From DAISKN01 sp963716925 (GTDB taxonomy: Bacteria; Acidobacteriota; Vicinamibacteria; Marinacidobacterales; SMYC01), in assembly GCA_963716925.1 (NCBI GenBank), contig CAVQUX010000010.1, forward strand, positions 1,488,001 to 1,552,000: a DNA stretch of 64,000 bases, written 5' to 3'. Below, piece after piece: positions 26,859 to 35,624 of this stretch. The translations under genes were made by a program, and so were the position numbers. The notes beneath the pieces are model-generated. The model was not told where the DNA came from and did no database searches. It worked only from the letters and a program-made list of their open reading frames with translations. How positions within the stretch are numbered: the first letter of the stretch is position 1; each line of letters begins with the position of its first letter.

Positions 26859-28775
26859 CTACCCTTTCGCCGTGTAGCGCACCGCCATCACCGTGATGTC
26901 GTCGGACTGCGGCGCCCGGCCGGCGAAGGCTTTCACTGCCTCGTAGACGCTCCGGGCAATCTCGGCGGTGGAGCCGGGCGGGGTCTTCGCGAGGTGCTGG
27001 AGGAGGCGATCGGTTGTGAAGAAGTCGCCTCCTTCGTCGAGAGCCTCGCTCACCCCGTCGGTGTAGAGCACCAGGGTGTCTCCGGACGACAGGGTCGTTC
27101 TCTGCTCCGGATACTGGGAGACCTCGATGAGGCCGAGGACCGGACCGCCGTCCAGCTCCAGGAACCGCGGCTCGGTGCCGGGGACGCCGACGAGCACCGG
27201 CGCGTCGTGTCCCGCCGAGGCGTACGCGAGCTCCCCCGTCGCGAGATCGACGACTCCGGCGAACAGGGTCACGAACATCCCCTGCTCGTTCTCGGCGCAG
27301 AGTCCGCGATTCACGTCGCCGAGGACTTCGGCGAGATCGGGCTCGCGCGCCGCGATGGCGTGGAACATCGTCTTCGCCCGGGCCATGAAGAGGGCGGCGC
27401 CGACTCCTTTGCCCGACACGTCCCCGACGACGAACGTGAGCTTGCCGTCCACGAGAAAATGCTCGTAGAGATCGCCGCCCACCTGACGGGCGGGCTCGAG
27501 GATGGCGCTCAGCTCGAAGCCGTCTCCGGGCCTGCCGCCGGCGTTCGCCGCGGGGAGCATGTCGACCTGGATGCGGCGCGCGAGCTGGAGCTCGCTCTCG
27601 AGGCGCTCCTTCGCTTTGGTCGTCGCCTCCAGATCCTCTATGTAGGTCTTCAGGGAATCGCGCATCCGATGAAACGAGGCGGTGAGGGCTCCGATCTCGT
27701 CTCGGGAGCGAACCGGGGGAAGAGCCACGTCGAGGTTTCCGGTCGCGATTTCGCCCGCGCTCGCCGAGAGCTCGCCGAGCGGACGGGTGAGGCGGGAGGC
27801 GAGCGCCGCGACCAGCGCCACCAGGCAGACGAGCCCGATTCCGAGAATCAAGAGCTCGGTGCGCGCGAGTCGATGGACTTCGGCGAGGAGCTCGTCCTCG
27901 GGGTAGATCGCGGCGAACGACCAGCCGGCGCCTCCCACGGGGCGGAACGCCGCCCGGGCCTGCTTCCCCAGATACAGGTCGTGATAGGGGACGAAGCCTT
28001 CCTCTCCCCGGGTCATCATCTCGAGGATTTCTCGGGTCTCGGGATCCGCATCCGGGCGTACCTGCTCGAGAGCGGTCTTCTCGGAAACGACGAGCCTGGG
28101 GTCGGGATGGGCGAGAACGTGGCCTTTCCGCGAGAGCACCACGGCATAGGCCGCGCCTTCGAGATCCTCGGACTCGACGACCTCTCGCAGCCATTCGGTC
28201 GCGAGGTCCGCGGTCACCACGCCGAGGAGCTTTCGTGCACCGTTCTCCGTGCGGAAAACGGGCACCGAGTAGGTGACCATCAGGACGTCGCCGCCGCCCT
28301 CGTCGAAGTAGGGCTCCGACCAGTGAGGCTGCCCGGAAGAGGCCGCGGAGACGTACCAGTCCTTCTCCCAGTACCGGTAGTCGTTCGTCCCCAGATCGAC
28401 TCTCTTGGTCTCCTTCCCCTGTCGGTAGAAGTACGGCGCGTAGACCTGCCGTTCCGGCGCCACCGCGGCAGCCGATCCGTAGAGCCTGGGATTGCCCTCC
28501 ACGAAAGAGCGAATCACCTCTTCGAGCTCGCCGGGCGATACCGTCGTGTGCTCTAGCGTCGATCCCAGCAGCCGAGTCCCCTCTTCGACCGAGCGGAGGA
28601 TTGCCTCTATCTCGTGAGCGTGAGATTCGGCGGTTCGGAGCGCCGTGCGCGAGGCGTCCTCCAGCACGAAAGCGCGGGAGACGAAGAAAGAATAGGCCAG
28701 CGCCATCGCGAAGAGGACTCCCGTCGCTCCCGCGATCCAGAACAGGAGACGTGAAGCGACGCTGCGGAACGCCAT
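26859..28775 (-). CDS. RsbU/SpoIIE-type serine phosphatase with dCache and HAMP domains
   Basis: 638-residue membrane sensor-phosphatase. A transmembrane helix (about 8-32) is followed by a periplasmic dCache sensor (to about 300, with YWEKDWYVSAASSGQPHWSEPYFDEGGG). A second helix follows (about 310-330, LLILGIGLVCLVALVAALAS), then HAMP (RPLGELSASAGEIATGNLDV) and a short coiled segment. The PP2C/SpoIIE domain (about 405-636) has metal-binding aspartates in QVGGDLYEHF, VVGDVSGKGVGAALFMA and APQSDDITVMAV. It would dephosphorylate an anti-sigma-factor antagonist in a partner-switching pathway. No anti-sigma or antagonist gene is adjacent. Its 3' 206 nt are duplicated at 25647-25852. Confidence 0.95.
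   Translation of the reverse strand: MAFRSVASRLLFWIAGATGVLFAMALAYSFFVSRAFVLEDASRTALRTAESHAHEIEAILRSVEEGTRLLGSTLEHTTVSPGELEEVIRSFVEGNPRLYGSAAAVAPERQVYAPYFYRQGKETKRVDLGTNDYRYWEKDWYVSAASSGQPHWSEPYFDEGGGDVLMVTYSVPVFRTENGARKLLGVVTADLATEWLREVVESEDLEGAAYAVVLSRKGHVLAHPDPRLVVSEKTALEQVRPDADPETREILEMMTRGEEGFVPYHDLYLGKQARAAFRPVGGAGWSFAAIYPEDELLAEVHRLARTELLILGIGLVCLVALVAALASRLTRPLGELSASAGEIATGNLDVALPPVRSRDEIGALTASFHRMRDSLKTYIEDLEATTKAKERLESELQLARRIQVDMLPAANAGGRPGDGFELSAILEPARQVGGDLYEHFLVDGKLTFVVGDVSGKGVGAALFMARAKTMFHAIAAREPDLAEVLGDVNRGLCAENEQGMFVTLFAGVVDLATGELAYASAGHDAPVLVGVPGTEPRFLELDGGPVLGLIEVSQYPEQRTTLSSGDTLVLYTDGVSEALDEGGDFFTTDRLLQHLAKTPPGSTAEIARSVYEAVKAFAGRAPQSDDITVMAVRYTAKG
26866..27071 (-). repeat. 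Parent copy of the 206-bp duplicated segment
   Basis: The 3' end of the intact phosphatase gene, matching 25647-25852 without gaps at an offset of 1219 bp in the same orientation. The hydroxylase gene and a gene-poor gap lie between the two copies. Confidence 0.88.
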
Positions 28776-28782
28776 GGGCGAT

Positions 28783-29454
28783 TTACTTGAGCTCCACGAG
28801 GATTGCTCGCGCCGCGCCGGAGGCGAGCTTTTCCGTGTGCGACCGATTGCCGGGGTTGAAGCTCGCTTCGCCGCGGGCCACGCGAGTCACCCGGCTCTTG
28901 CCGTCCGGCGTCGTCGACTCGATCTCGCCCCCCTCCATGACGACGACGATGACATCCTTGTCGTGGAAGTGCATGGGGGTCGGCTGACTGGTCCAGCGGT
29001 ACTCCCAGATCGCGACGCGCTCGTTCTCGAGCCGGTTCAACGCGCCCTCTCGGGGAAAGGCGATCGGAAGGCCCGACGTGTTGGGAATCGGAGCCGCCTC
29101 GTGGTCCTTGAGATCGATCAGGATCGCGTGCCTCGGGTTCTCGTCGACGAGACCCTCCTCGATGTGGGTCACGCCCTTGGGCTGGAAGAGGACGAACCCC
29201 TCTTCCACCTTCGACTCCCGGCTCGTGCCGTCGGGCATCGTCACTTTGATGGGCGAGCCGACCAGGTAGACGCCGACGAGGTCGTACTTGTGCCGGTGCA
29301 TGGGGCTCGGCTCGCCTTTGATCCAGGTGACGTCCCAGATGGTCACGCGCTCGTTGTCGAAGAGCTGTTTCGCACCCTCGCGCGGGAAGGCGTGAGGGAG
29401 CTCCCCGGTTTGCAGGGACACTGTGACCAACAGGAGCGACAGGATGGCTTTCAT
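28783..29454 (-). CDS. Secreted tandem cupin protein
   Basis: 223 residues from ATG 29454, with GGAGGT 7 nt upstream. Signal peptide (ILSLLLVTVSLQTG). The mature protein is two cupin domains that are clearly homologous: FPREGAKQLFDNERVTIWDV ... PMHRHKYDLVGVYLVG and FPREGALNRLENERVAIWEY ... PMHFHDKDVIVVVMEG, each with H-x-H metal ligands and a late His (VTHIEEG, RSHTEKL). Such bicupins bind metals and may be dioxygenases or isomerases. No substrate can be assigned. It lies 8 nt upstream of the phosphatase gene on the same strand. Confidence 0.85.
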   Translation of the reverse strand: MKAILSLLLVTVSLQTGELPHAFPREGAKQLFDNERVTIWDVTWIKGEPSPMHRHKYDLVGVYLVGSPIKVTMPDGTSRESKVEEGFVLFQPKGVTHIEEGLVDENPRHAILIDLKDHEAAPIPNTSGLPIAFPREGALNRLENERVAIWEYRWTSQPTPMHFHDKDVIVVVMEGGEIESTTPDGKSRVTRVARGEASFNPGNRSHTEKLASGAARAILVELK

Positions 29455-29534
29455 CTTCAGAACCTCCGACCCGACCGGGGCGGCGCTATTCTTCGCTCGT
29501 TCCTGCCGGCTGTCCAGCGCCGCGGGGCGGAAGC

Positions 29535-30005
29535 CTACGAAGGCGCGGGGCGGTGGAATCTCGAGGCCAGCCGGCCCCCGAGCTTCGAGGCCTCCTCGAG
29601 GAGCGCCTCGCGCGTGGATTCCGACTTCGGTCGCAGCAGCAGGAGCGATCGAGCCTCGTCCCGGCTGATGCCCTCGAGAGGAATGACGGCGACTCCGAGC
29701 TCGCGAACGGGGCCGCCGGGAGTCCGGAGAACTTCCTCGCAGTAGAGGATGTCGTGGCTTTGATGGACGGCGGTCATCGTAGGGCAGTGGAACGCACAAA
29801 GGTCGTCCGCCGTGGGGAAGATCTCGAAACAGCGCCTTCCGAACCAACTCTCGGCGACGAGCTTTCTCGCCGGCTCGTTCATGTAGACGAGCTCCATCCG
29901 GTCGGAGACCACGGCGCAGGCGTCGGGGTTGTCCTCGAGGAAACCCCAACGTAGAGCGCTTTCGTCCTCGAGGATCGATTTGTCTTCGGCCGTTCCGTCC
30001 GCCAA
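29535..30005 (-). CDS. PAS-domain protein with Cys/His cluster
   Basis: 156 residues from TTG 30005 with a GGAGGG site upstream. A single PAS fold covers most of the length (LEDNPDACAVVSDRMELVYMNEPARKLVAESWFGRRCFEIF). A cluster CAFHC...H...YCEEV follows, as in PAS domains that bind a metal or are linked to Cys-rich insertions. The C-terminal helix (TREALLEEASKLGGRLASRF) may dimerise. There is no output domain, so it likely acts as a small sensor subunit or decoy. It is on the same strand as the cupin and phosphatase genes, a possible signalling partner. Confidence 0.8.
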   Translation of the reverse strand: MADGTAEDKSILEDESALRWGFLEDNPDACAVVSDRMELVYMNEPARKLVAESWFGRRCFEIFPTADDLCAFHCPTMTAVHQSHDILYCEEVLRTPGGPVRELGVAVIPLEGISRDEARSLLLLRPKSESTREALLEEASKLGGRLASRFHRPAPS

Positions 30006-30030
30006 TTGGAGACCCTCCGGTTCTGGGACT

Positions 30031-30528
30031 CTAGGGCGCCAGCGGAATCTCCGCCGCGAGGTCGAATCGAAGGAGCGCGCGGATCTTGTTCTCCATCTGG
30101 ATGTAGCGCGCGGCTTTGATCGCGGGGATCACGCCGTTCAGCCTGTCCATGTACTTCTTCTTCAGTGCGACCTCCGCTTCCTCGATGGCGAGCGCCTCGG
30201 TCATCAGGGCCTTGGCCTTGTCATCGGTCAGCGTCTTGGCGTTGTACTCCTGGGCATAGCCTTGAATCGCCTTCAGAAGCCGCTGGTTGATCGCTGCCAG
30301 CTCCTTCTGGTACTCCTCGTACACCGGCCAGAAAACCTTGGACTCTGCCTCGGTGAGCCCCAGGTTCTCGGCGATCAGCAGCTTCTTGTCGGCCTTGATC
30401 TTGTCCCTCAGGATCTCCATGTTGCTCGCCGGCTGGTCTTGAGACGCCGATACCGGATCGGCGAGAGCGGCAACGGCGAATACGGCGCAAAACAGGACTG
30501 CGGAAGCGTTCCTCGAGGCGAATGACAT
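30031..30528 (-). CDS. Periplasmic helical protein of unknown function
   Basis: 165 residues. Signal peptide (VLFCAVFAVAALADPVSA). The mature part is almost all helix: KIKADKKLLIAENLGLTEAE, FWPVYEEYQKELAAINQRLL, AKALMTEALAIEEAEVALKK and VIPAIKAARYIQMENKIRALL. This pattern (NLGLTEAExxxFWPVYxEYQxE) recurs in secreted proteins distantly like Spy/CpxP chaperones, but the LTxxQ motif is absent. GGAGGA precedes the ATG. Role unknown; envelope stress or protein binding is a guess. Confidence 0.8.
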   Translation of the reverse strand: MSFASRNASAVLFCAVFAVAALADPVSASQDQPASNMEILRDKIKADKKLLIAENLGLTEAESKVFWPVYEEYQKELAAINQRLLKAIQGYAQEYNAKTLTDDKAKALMTEALAIEEAEVALKKKYMDRLNGVIPAIKAARYIQMENKIRALLRFDLAAEIPLAP

Positions 30529-30669
30529 GGTTCCTCCAGATAGAGCCGGGCGCGGACGGCTGATTACTGACTCTTGACGACAGGGGAGTATAGCGCATCG
30601 ACCCGGTCCGGCAGTACGGGCGCGCGTCGAGAAGAAGCCCCGCGGGTAGTGTGATGGTGGCGAAGGCGC

Positions 30670-31374
30670 CTAGCCAGGCTCGCGTCCCGTGCCCAGCGTC
30701 ACCGCCAGAGAGACGAGACGGGCGAGCAATATCGTCAGGTACAGAGGTCCGGTGACCGCTTCGAGCATCGCGAGCGATCTCGCTATCGGCTGGACCGGCA
30801 GGACGTCGCCGTAGCCGACGGTGGTCAGCGTCACGAAGCTGAAATAGAGCCAGCCCTGCGCGCCGTCCTCGACGCGGACGGGCCCCGAGAACGACCCGGG
30901 GTGGAGAAGCTCGACGAGGAAGTAGGCGACGGCCCAGATGGCGCCGAGGAGGACGTAAGCCGCGACGGCCCCCTGAATGCGATGAAGCGTGATCGGTCCG
31001 CTTCGGAACGTCTGGCCTAGAACGACGAGAAAGAGGAGCACCAGGGACAGGAGGGACGCGGCCTCGACCCAGGCTCTTCCAACGGGCACCACCCAGCTCG
31101 CGAAATAAACCGCGAGGGTGACGGCGGCGACCGGCGTCAGAATCAGGCGGGCCAGCTTCCTGTCGGACATCGCGCGCACTCCCGCGACCAGCAGAAGCGA
31201 AAAGAGAACGTCCGCACCCAGGTTGCGGCCGCTGCGGGAAGGGAGGAGCGGTGGCAGCACGAAGACCAGAACCAGCAGGAGCGCCGAGAAGATGGAAAGG
31301 CCGCGGTCGGTACCCCAGAATCGCGTCAACGCCGCGAGCAACGGCGGCTGACGCACGAAGCGGTTTTTCACCAT
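30670..31374 (-). CDS. Two-pore-helix type potassium channel protein
   Basis: 234 residues, six hydrophobic segments. Near the C-terminus is the selectivity filter TLTTVGYGDVLP between two helices, as in KcsA/Kv-like channels. Earlier segments (IFSALLLVLVFVLPPLLP, LGADVLFSLLLVAGVRA) resemble the voltage-sensor-less six-helix bacterial group. There is no cytoplasmic RCK domain. It would conduct K+ across the inner membrane. AGGAAGTGA lies directly before ATG 31374. Confidence 0.92.
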   Translation of the reverse strand: MVKNRFVRQPPLLAALTRFWGTDRGLSIFSALLLVLVFVLPPLLPSRSGRNLGADVLFSLLLVAGVRAMSDRKLARLILTPVAAVTLAVYFASWVVPVGRAWVEAASLLSLVLLFLVVLGQTFRSGPITLHRIQGAVAAYVLLGAIWAVAYFLVELLHPGSFSGPVRVEDGAQGWLYFSFVTLTTVGYGDVLPVQPIARSLAMLEAVTGPLYLTILLARLVSLAVTLGTGREPG

Positions 31375-31432
31375 TCACTTCCTGGAGAAATGTGAATCGC
31401 CGAGGCTTCCAGGTCCGATGGTTCCGACGCGC

Positions 31433-32752
31433 CTATGGATTCATGGCGGATGCGGTAGCGGTCCTCGCGGCATCGACGGGAGCCCCCTCTTCTCGCCCCC
31501 GGGCGAGCCTGTAGGCGAGCGGGCGAAGCCAGAAGAAGGCGAGTGCGGCCGCGAAGAGATCGCAGAAGACGGCGACCCAGAAGACCGCCTCCCACGATCC
31601 CCAGGTCTCGAAGATCCGGGCCGCACCGACGCCGGCGAAGATCGAGGCCGTCCCCTTCGCGGTGTACTGGATGCCGTAGTTCGTCGCGGCGTACTTGGGA
31701 CCGAAGACGTCGCCGATGGCGGCAGGGAAGAGAGAGTAGATTTCGCCCCAGGCGAAGAACACCAGCCCCGAGAGAACGACGAACAGCAGAGGATGGGCGA
31801 TGAAGCTCAGAAGCGCGTAGATGCCCAGCGCCTCGAGAGCGAAGGCGATCCCCATCGTCTGGTAGCGGCCGATGCGATCGGAGATGTAGCCCCAGAAGGG
31901 TCGAGTGGCGCCGTTGAGGAGGCCGCTCAGAATGAGGGCGAGCCCGAGGGCGGTGACCCCGTAGAACAGGACGTGCTTGTCCATCCCATAAGTCGTGGCG
32001 ATGGGCTTGATCTGGGCGGTGACCATGAGTCCGCCGAAAGCCACCATGGTCATCATCAGGTACATGAGCCAGAACGTTCCCGTGCGCACCATCTGTCCCG
32101 GAGTGTAGTTGAGAGCGTTCTGGACGACTTTCGAAGACATCGAGGCGCCGGCCGCCACTCTCAAATCCGTGGGCGCCTTGCGCAGGAACTGGGCCGCGAT
32201 CAGAACCAGCAGGCCTTGAATCACTCCCCAGATGATGAAGGTGCTGCGGTAGCCGCGCGAGTCGATCATCCATTGAATGGGCAGGATGGTGAGCGCCGTC
32301 CCGAAACCGTACGCCCCCGCGGTGAGTCCGGCGGCGAGGCCGCGCCGGTCGGGGAACCACTTGAGAGCGGTCCCGATGCAAGCTCCGTAGACGGCTCCGG
32401 CGCCGATACCGCCGAGCCCGTACCAGAAATAGAGACCGGAAAGCGAGGTCGCGAGTCCCGAGCCTACCCATCCCAGTCCGACGAGAATCGCCCCGAAGCT
32501 CACCACCACTCTCGTTCCCAGCCGGTCGACGAGCAGTCCCTGAACCGGTGCAGGCCAGGTCTGGAGGAGTACGAAGATGCTGAACGCCCGCTGCACGGCG
32601 GACAACTTGGCCCCGAGGCTCTCGGTGAGCGGGATGGTGAAGAGAGTCCAGGCGTACTGGAGGTTGGCGATGGCCATCATCGCGACGACGCACGCCAGGA
32701 GCTGGAGCCATCGATTGACGATGGGCGCCTTCGGTTCCATGCGGCGCATCAT
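31433..32752 (-). CDS. MFS transporter, OFA (oxalate/formate antiporter-like) family
   Basis: 439 residues with 12 predicted helices. OFA-type features are the N-terminal NLQYAWTLFTIPLTESLG, the loop LVDRLGTRVVVSFGAILVG (MFS motif A region), GLGGIGAGAVYGACIGTALKWFPDRRGLAAG and the second-half TRPFWGYISDRIGR. Family members exchange small monocarboxylates or dicarboxylates such as oxalate for formate. No oxalate decarboxylation genes are nearby, so the substrate is open. Three possible ATG starts lie at 32752, 32749 and 32740. It is divergent from the propeller gene at 32828. Confidence 0.9.
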   Translation of the reverse strand: MMRRMEPKAPIVNRWLQLLACVVAMMAIANLQYAWTLFTIPLTESLGAKLSAVQRAFSIFVLLQTWPAPVQGLLVDRLGTRVVVSFGAILVGLGWVGSGLATSLSGLYFWYGLGGIGAGAVYGACIGTALKWFPDRRGLAAGLTAGAYGFGTALTILPIQWMIDSRGYRSTFIIWGVIQGLLVLIAAQFLRKAPTDLRVAAGASMSSKVVQNALNYTPGQMVRTGTFWLMYLMMTMVAFGGLMVTAQIKPIATTYGMDKHVLFYGVTALGLALILSGLLNGATRPFWGYISDRIGRYQTMGIAFALEALGIYALLSFIAHPLLFVVLSGLVFFAWGEIYSLFPAAIGDVFGPKYAATNYGIQYTAKGTASIFAGVGAARIFETWGSWEAVFWVAVFCDLFAAALAFFWLRPLAYRLARGREEGAPVDAARTATASAMNP

Positions 32753-32827
32753 AAGGGCTCGATCCGACCAAAGGCAACAATCGGGCGGTTGTGTTATCTT
32801 CCGCCGCGTCCGGGAGGTCTCGGAAAA

Positions 32828-33922
32828 ATGGTACGTGTCTGGTTAGCCCTCGCTTTCGCGTCCCTGGCGGGCCTCGTTCCTTCATTCGCGGCCGCGGCCG
32901 AGCCCCGAGTTCTTCTCGTCGGCGTCTGGCCCAACCGGCTCCGGTTCTTCGACGAGACGACGGAGGCGGTGGTGGGCGAAATGCAGCTCCGCTACGGTGC
33001 CGTCACCAACGTCTTCGGCTCCGACCGCACCCCGGATTTTCGCCGTTATTTCTTCATCACCGACCGGATGGAGGCGGTGGAGGTCGTGGACATCGCCTCG
33101 CGCACCGTGGTGGACGAGGTCAAGCTCTCGTCCCCCGAGAGAAGAGTGAGAATGTACGGCGCGGCGCCGGACGCCGCGGGGAAGGTGCTCTACATCACCG
33201 TCGAAGCCGTCGGTATGGAGGTGGACCGTTTTCTCCCCGAGACCGTCGACGTGGTGCGCTACGATCTCGAATCCCACCGGGTCCTCGACAGTTTTCCCCT
33301 CCCCGCGGAGATTGAAGCTCCGTTTCTTCCCCCGCTCCTTCGACCGGCGCCCGATGGGAAGAGGCTCTACGTTCTCTCGCAGAACATCTATGTGCTCGAC
33401 GTCGGCACCCACCAGGTGATCGACAAGATCGACCTCACGAAACCGAGGTCTCCCGGTTACGGCGCGGCTGGACTCGGGTTCGCTCCGTTCGAGGCCTCGC
33501 CGGGTATCCTTTACGGGTTCTATCGAAGTCCCGATCCCATCCTCAACAAGACGATGTTCGGCATCACCCGCGTCGACCTGGAGCGGCGGGAGGTCGATAG
33601 CTTCGACGTCTCGACGGACGTGAAGGTCGAGTGGTTCACCGTTTCAGGGGATGGTAAGCGCGCATACGGCGGAATGGGGGACATGGTCCTGGTCGACCTC
33701 GAGACGCGAAAGCTGCTGGTACGAAAGGAGGGGGTCGAGCAGGGCCGACAGAACACCTCCATGGTCGTCTCGGGAGACGGGACCAAGCTCTTCGTCGGTG
33801 GAGTGGGACCCTTGATCCACGTATATGACGCCACAACCCTCGAGCCCCTCCGTCAGATCCACGCCGGCGGGGACATCATGAATCCGCCGCAACCGCTCCC
33901 CCGGAGCGTGTTGGGAAAGTGA
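32828..33922 (+). CDS. Secreted YVTN-like beta-propeller protein
   Basis: 364 residues from ATG 32828. GGGAGGT lies 9 nt upstream. Signal peptide (WLALAFASLAGLVPSFAAAAE). Repeated propeller blades show the strand pattern xVxVVDIASRTVVDEVKLSS, RYDLESHRVLDSFPLP, YVLDVGTHQVIDKIDLTK, RVDLERREVDSFDV and LVDLETRKLLVRKE, giving seven blades. This resembles the beta subunit of quinohemoprotein amine dehydrogenases or simple YVTN surface propellers. There are no partner subunits, so a scaffold or binding role is more likely than an enzyme. The peptidase genes follow on the same strand. Confidence 0.85.
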   Translation: MVRVWLALAFASLAGLVPSFAAAAEPRVLLVGVWPNRLRFFDETTEAVVGEMQLRYGAVTNVFGSDRTPDFRRYFFITDRMEAVEVVDIASRTVVDEVKLSSPERRVRMYGAAPDAAGKVLYITVEAVGMEVDRFLPETVDVVRYDLESHRVLDSFPLPAEIEAPFLPPLLRPAPDGKRLYVLSQNIYVLDVGTHQVIDKIDLTKPRSPGYGAAGLGFAPFEASPGILYGFYRSPDPILNKTMFGITRVDLERREVDSFDVSTDVKVEWFTVSGDGKRAYGGMGDMVLVDLETRKLLVRKEGVEQGRQNTSMVVSGDGTKLFVGGVGPLIHVYDATTLEPLRQIHAGGDIMNPPQPLPRSVLGK

Positions 33923-33949
33923 TCGTCCGCTGACCAGGAGCTTCGGGCC

Positions 33950-35624
33950 ATGATCCCGTTCTTCCTCGCTCTTTTCGTCCAATCGTCTTCGGCCTCGTGG
34001 CTCGCCGAGGTGAGCCGGGGCGAGCTCGAGCGTCACTCGCGGGAGATCGTCCGGTACGTCCGGCCCTCGGGGAGCCCGGGGGAATTCGCGGCCATCGACT
34101 ACATCGTGCGCGAGCTGCGCGCGGATGGAATCTCCGTCGAGGTCTACGAGCTCTCGGTCTATGTGAGCGATCCGGTGCGCGCTTCGTTCCGCATCGAGTC
34201 GGAGGCTCCCGTCGATTTTCCCGCGCTCACCCAGGCGTTCTCCGCATCGACGTCTCCGTCGGGCGTGGTCGCCGAGATCGTCGACCTGAAAAGGGGCACC
34301 GCGGCCGACTACTCCCGGGTCGAGGCCCGCGGCAAGCTGGTGCTGGTCGACGGCCTCGCCGACCCCGAGGGAGTGCAGGCCGCGCAGAACGCCGGTGCCG
34401 CCGGGGCGGTTTTTGCCGCAACGGCGGAATCGGGTCAACGAGATGACGGTCGGCCCCATCTGGGGGACGCCGTCTCCCGGCGACCTCCGGCTCCTTCCGC
34501 GGATTCCGAGCGTCGCCTTGAGCCGCGATGCGGGGGCGGCGATACGAAAGCGGCTCGAATCGGGACCGGTTCGCGGGAAGGTCGCGACGGAGGTGTCTTC
34601 CGGGTTCAAGACCCTGCGCCTCCCGGTCGCGACCGTCACCGCACCGCGGGATCCCGAGGGGTTCGTTCTCCTCGGCGGACACATCGACGCCTGGCACCAC
34701 GGCGCCAACGACGAAGGAGCGTCGAACGCCGCGATGGTCGAGATCGCGCGAATCGCCCAACGGCACCGCGGCGAGCTCGCGCGCGGCCTGAAGGTCGCCT
34801 GGTGGCCGGGGCATTCCAACGGACGCTACGCCGGGTCGACCTGGTACACGGATCGGTTCTGGATCCAGCTTCGCGACCACGCCTTCGCCTATCTCAACAT
34901 CGACGGCGTCGGTCAGAAAGAAGCGAGCCGCTTCTCCGCCGCCGCCACCGCCGAGCTCGAGCCCCTGGCTCGCGGGATCGTGAAGGAGCTTTCGGGCACT
35001 GATCCCGAAGTGGGTCGGCCGGGCCGGAACTCCGACCAGTCGTTCTATGGAATCGGGCTCCCGCTCCTGCAGTTCAACCACGAGCGTACGGAGGACGTCG
35101 GGGGCTACTGGTGGTGGCACACCCCCGAGGACACGTTCGACAAGATCGATTTCGAAATCCTCGCGTTGGACACCCGGCTCTACGTCGGAGCGCTCCACCG
35201 TCTGATGACCGAAGGGGTGCCGCCTTTCGATCTGAGCGCGGCCGCTTCGGAGCTCGAGAAGATCCTGGTCGAGCGAACCGGCTCCGGTCTGGAGCTCTCG
35301 GCCGCCATCGAGCGCACACGCCGCCTCGAAGCTCTTTTGGAGAGGATCGAGGCCTCGCTCTCGGGCGGCAGCGTCGATTCCGAGCTCGCGCGCCGGATGG
35401 TGCGGACGCTGCGCCCCGTCCTTCGGGTGATGTACCAGGAGCGAGGTCCCTATCATCAGGATCTCGCGCTCGAGCATCCGCTTCTCCCGGGCCTGGCGAT
35501 CGACGCCAACGCTACGGAGTTCGCACGAGCTCACGCGGTTCGAGAGATCAACCGACTTCTCGACCATCTGGATCAGGCGCTTTCCGAGGGTGAAGCGCTC
35601 GAACGGAAGATCGGCGGGCGATGA
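33950..35624 (+). CDS. Secreted M28-family metallopeptidase, one frameshift
   Basis: The N-terminal part in frame 2 (signal-like IPFFLALFVQSSSA, then REIVRYVRPSGSPGEFAAID and a PA-domain-like stretch VEARGKLVLVDGLADPEGVQAAQNAGAAGAVFA) joins frame 3 from about 34434 (VNEMTVGPIWGTPSPGD). The shift sits in a GGG run (34432-34434), so a one-base indel is likely. The catalytic part shows VLLGGHIDAWHHGANDEGASN (zinc His and Asp), VAWWPGHSNGRYAGSTWY and HTPEDTFDKID, typical of M28 amino- or carboxypeptidases. The reconstructed protein is about 557 residues. Its stop overlaps the M20 gene start (ATGA). Confidence 0.85.

Noticed and set aside
31418..32827. Upstream extension of the propeller gene across the MFS gene
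   Set aside because: The signal peptide and ribosome site place the true start at 32828; the extension is antisense to the transporter.
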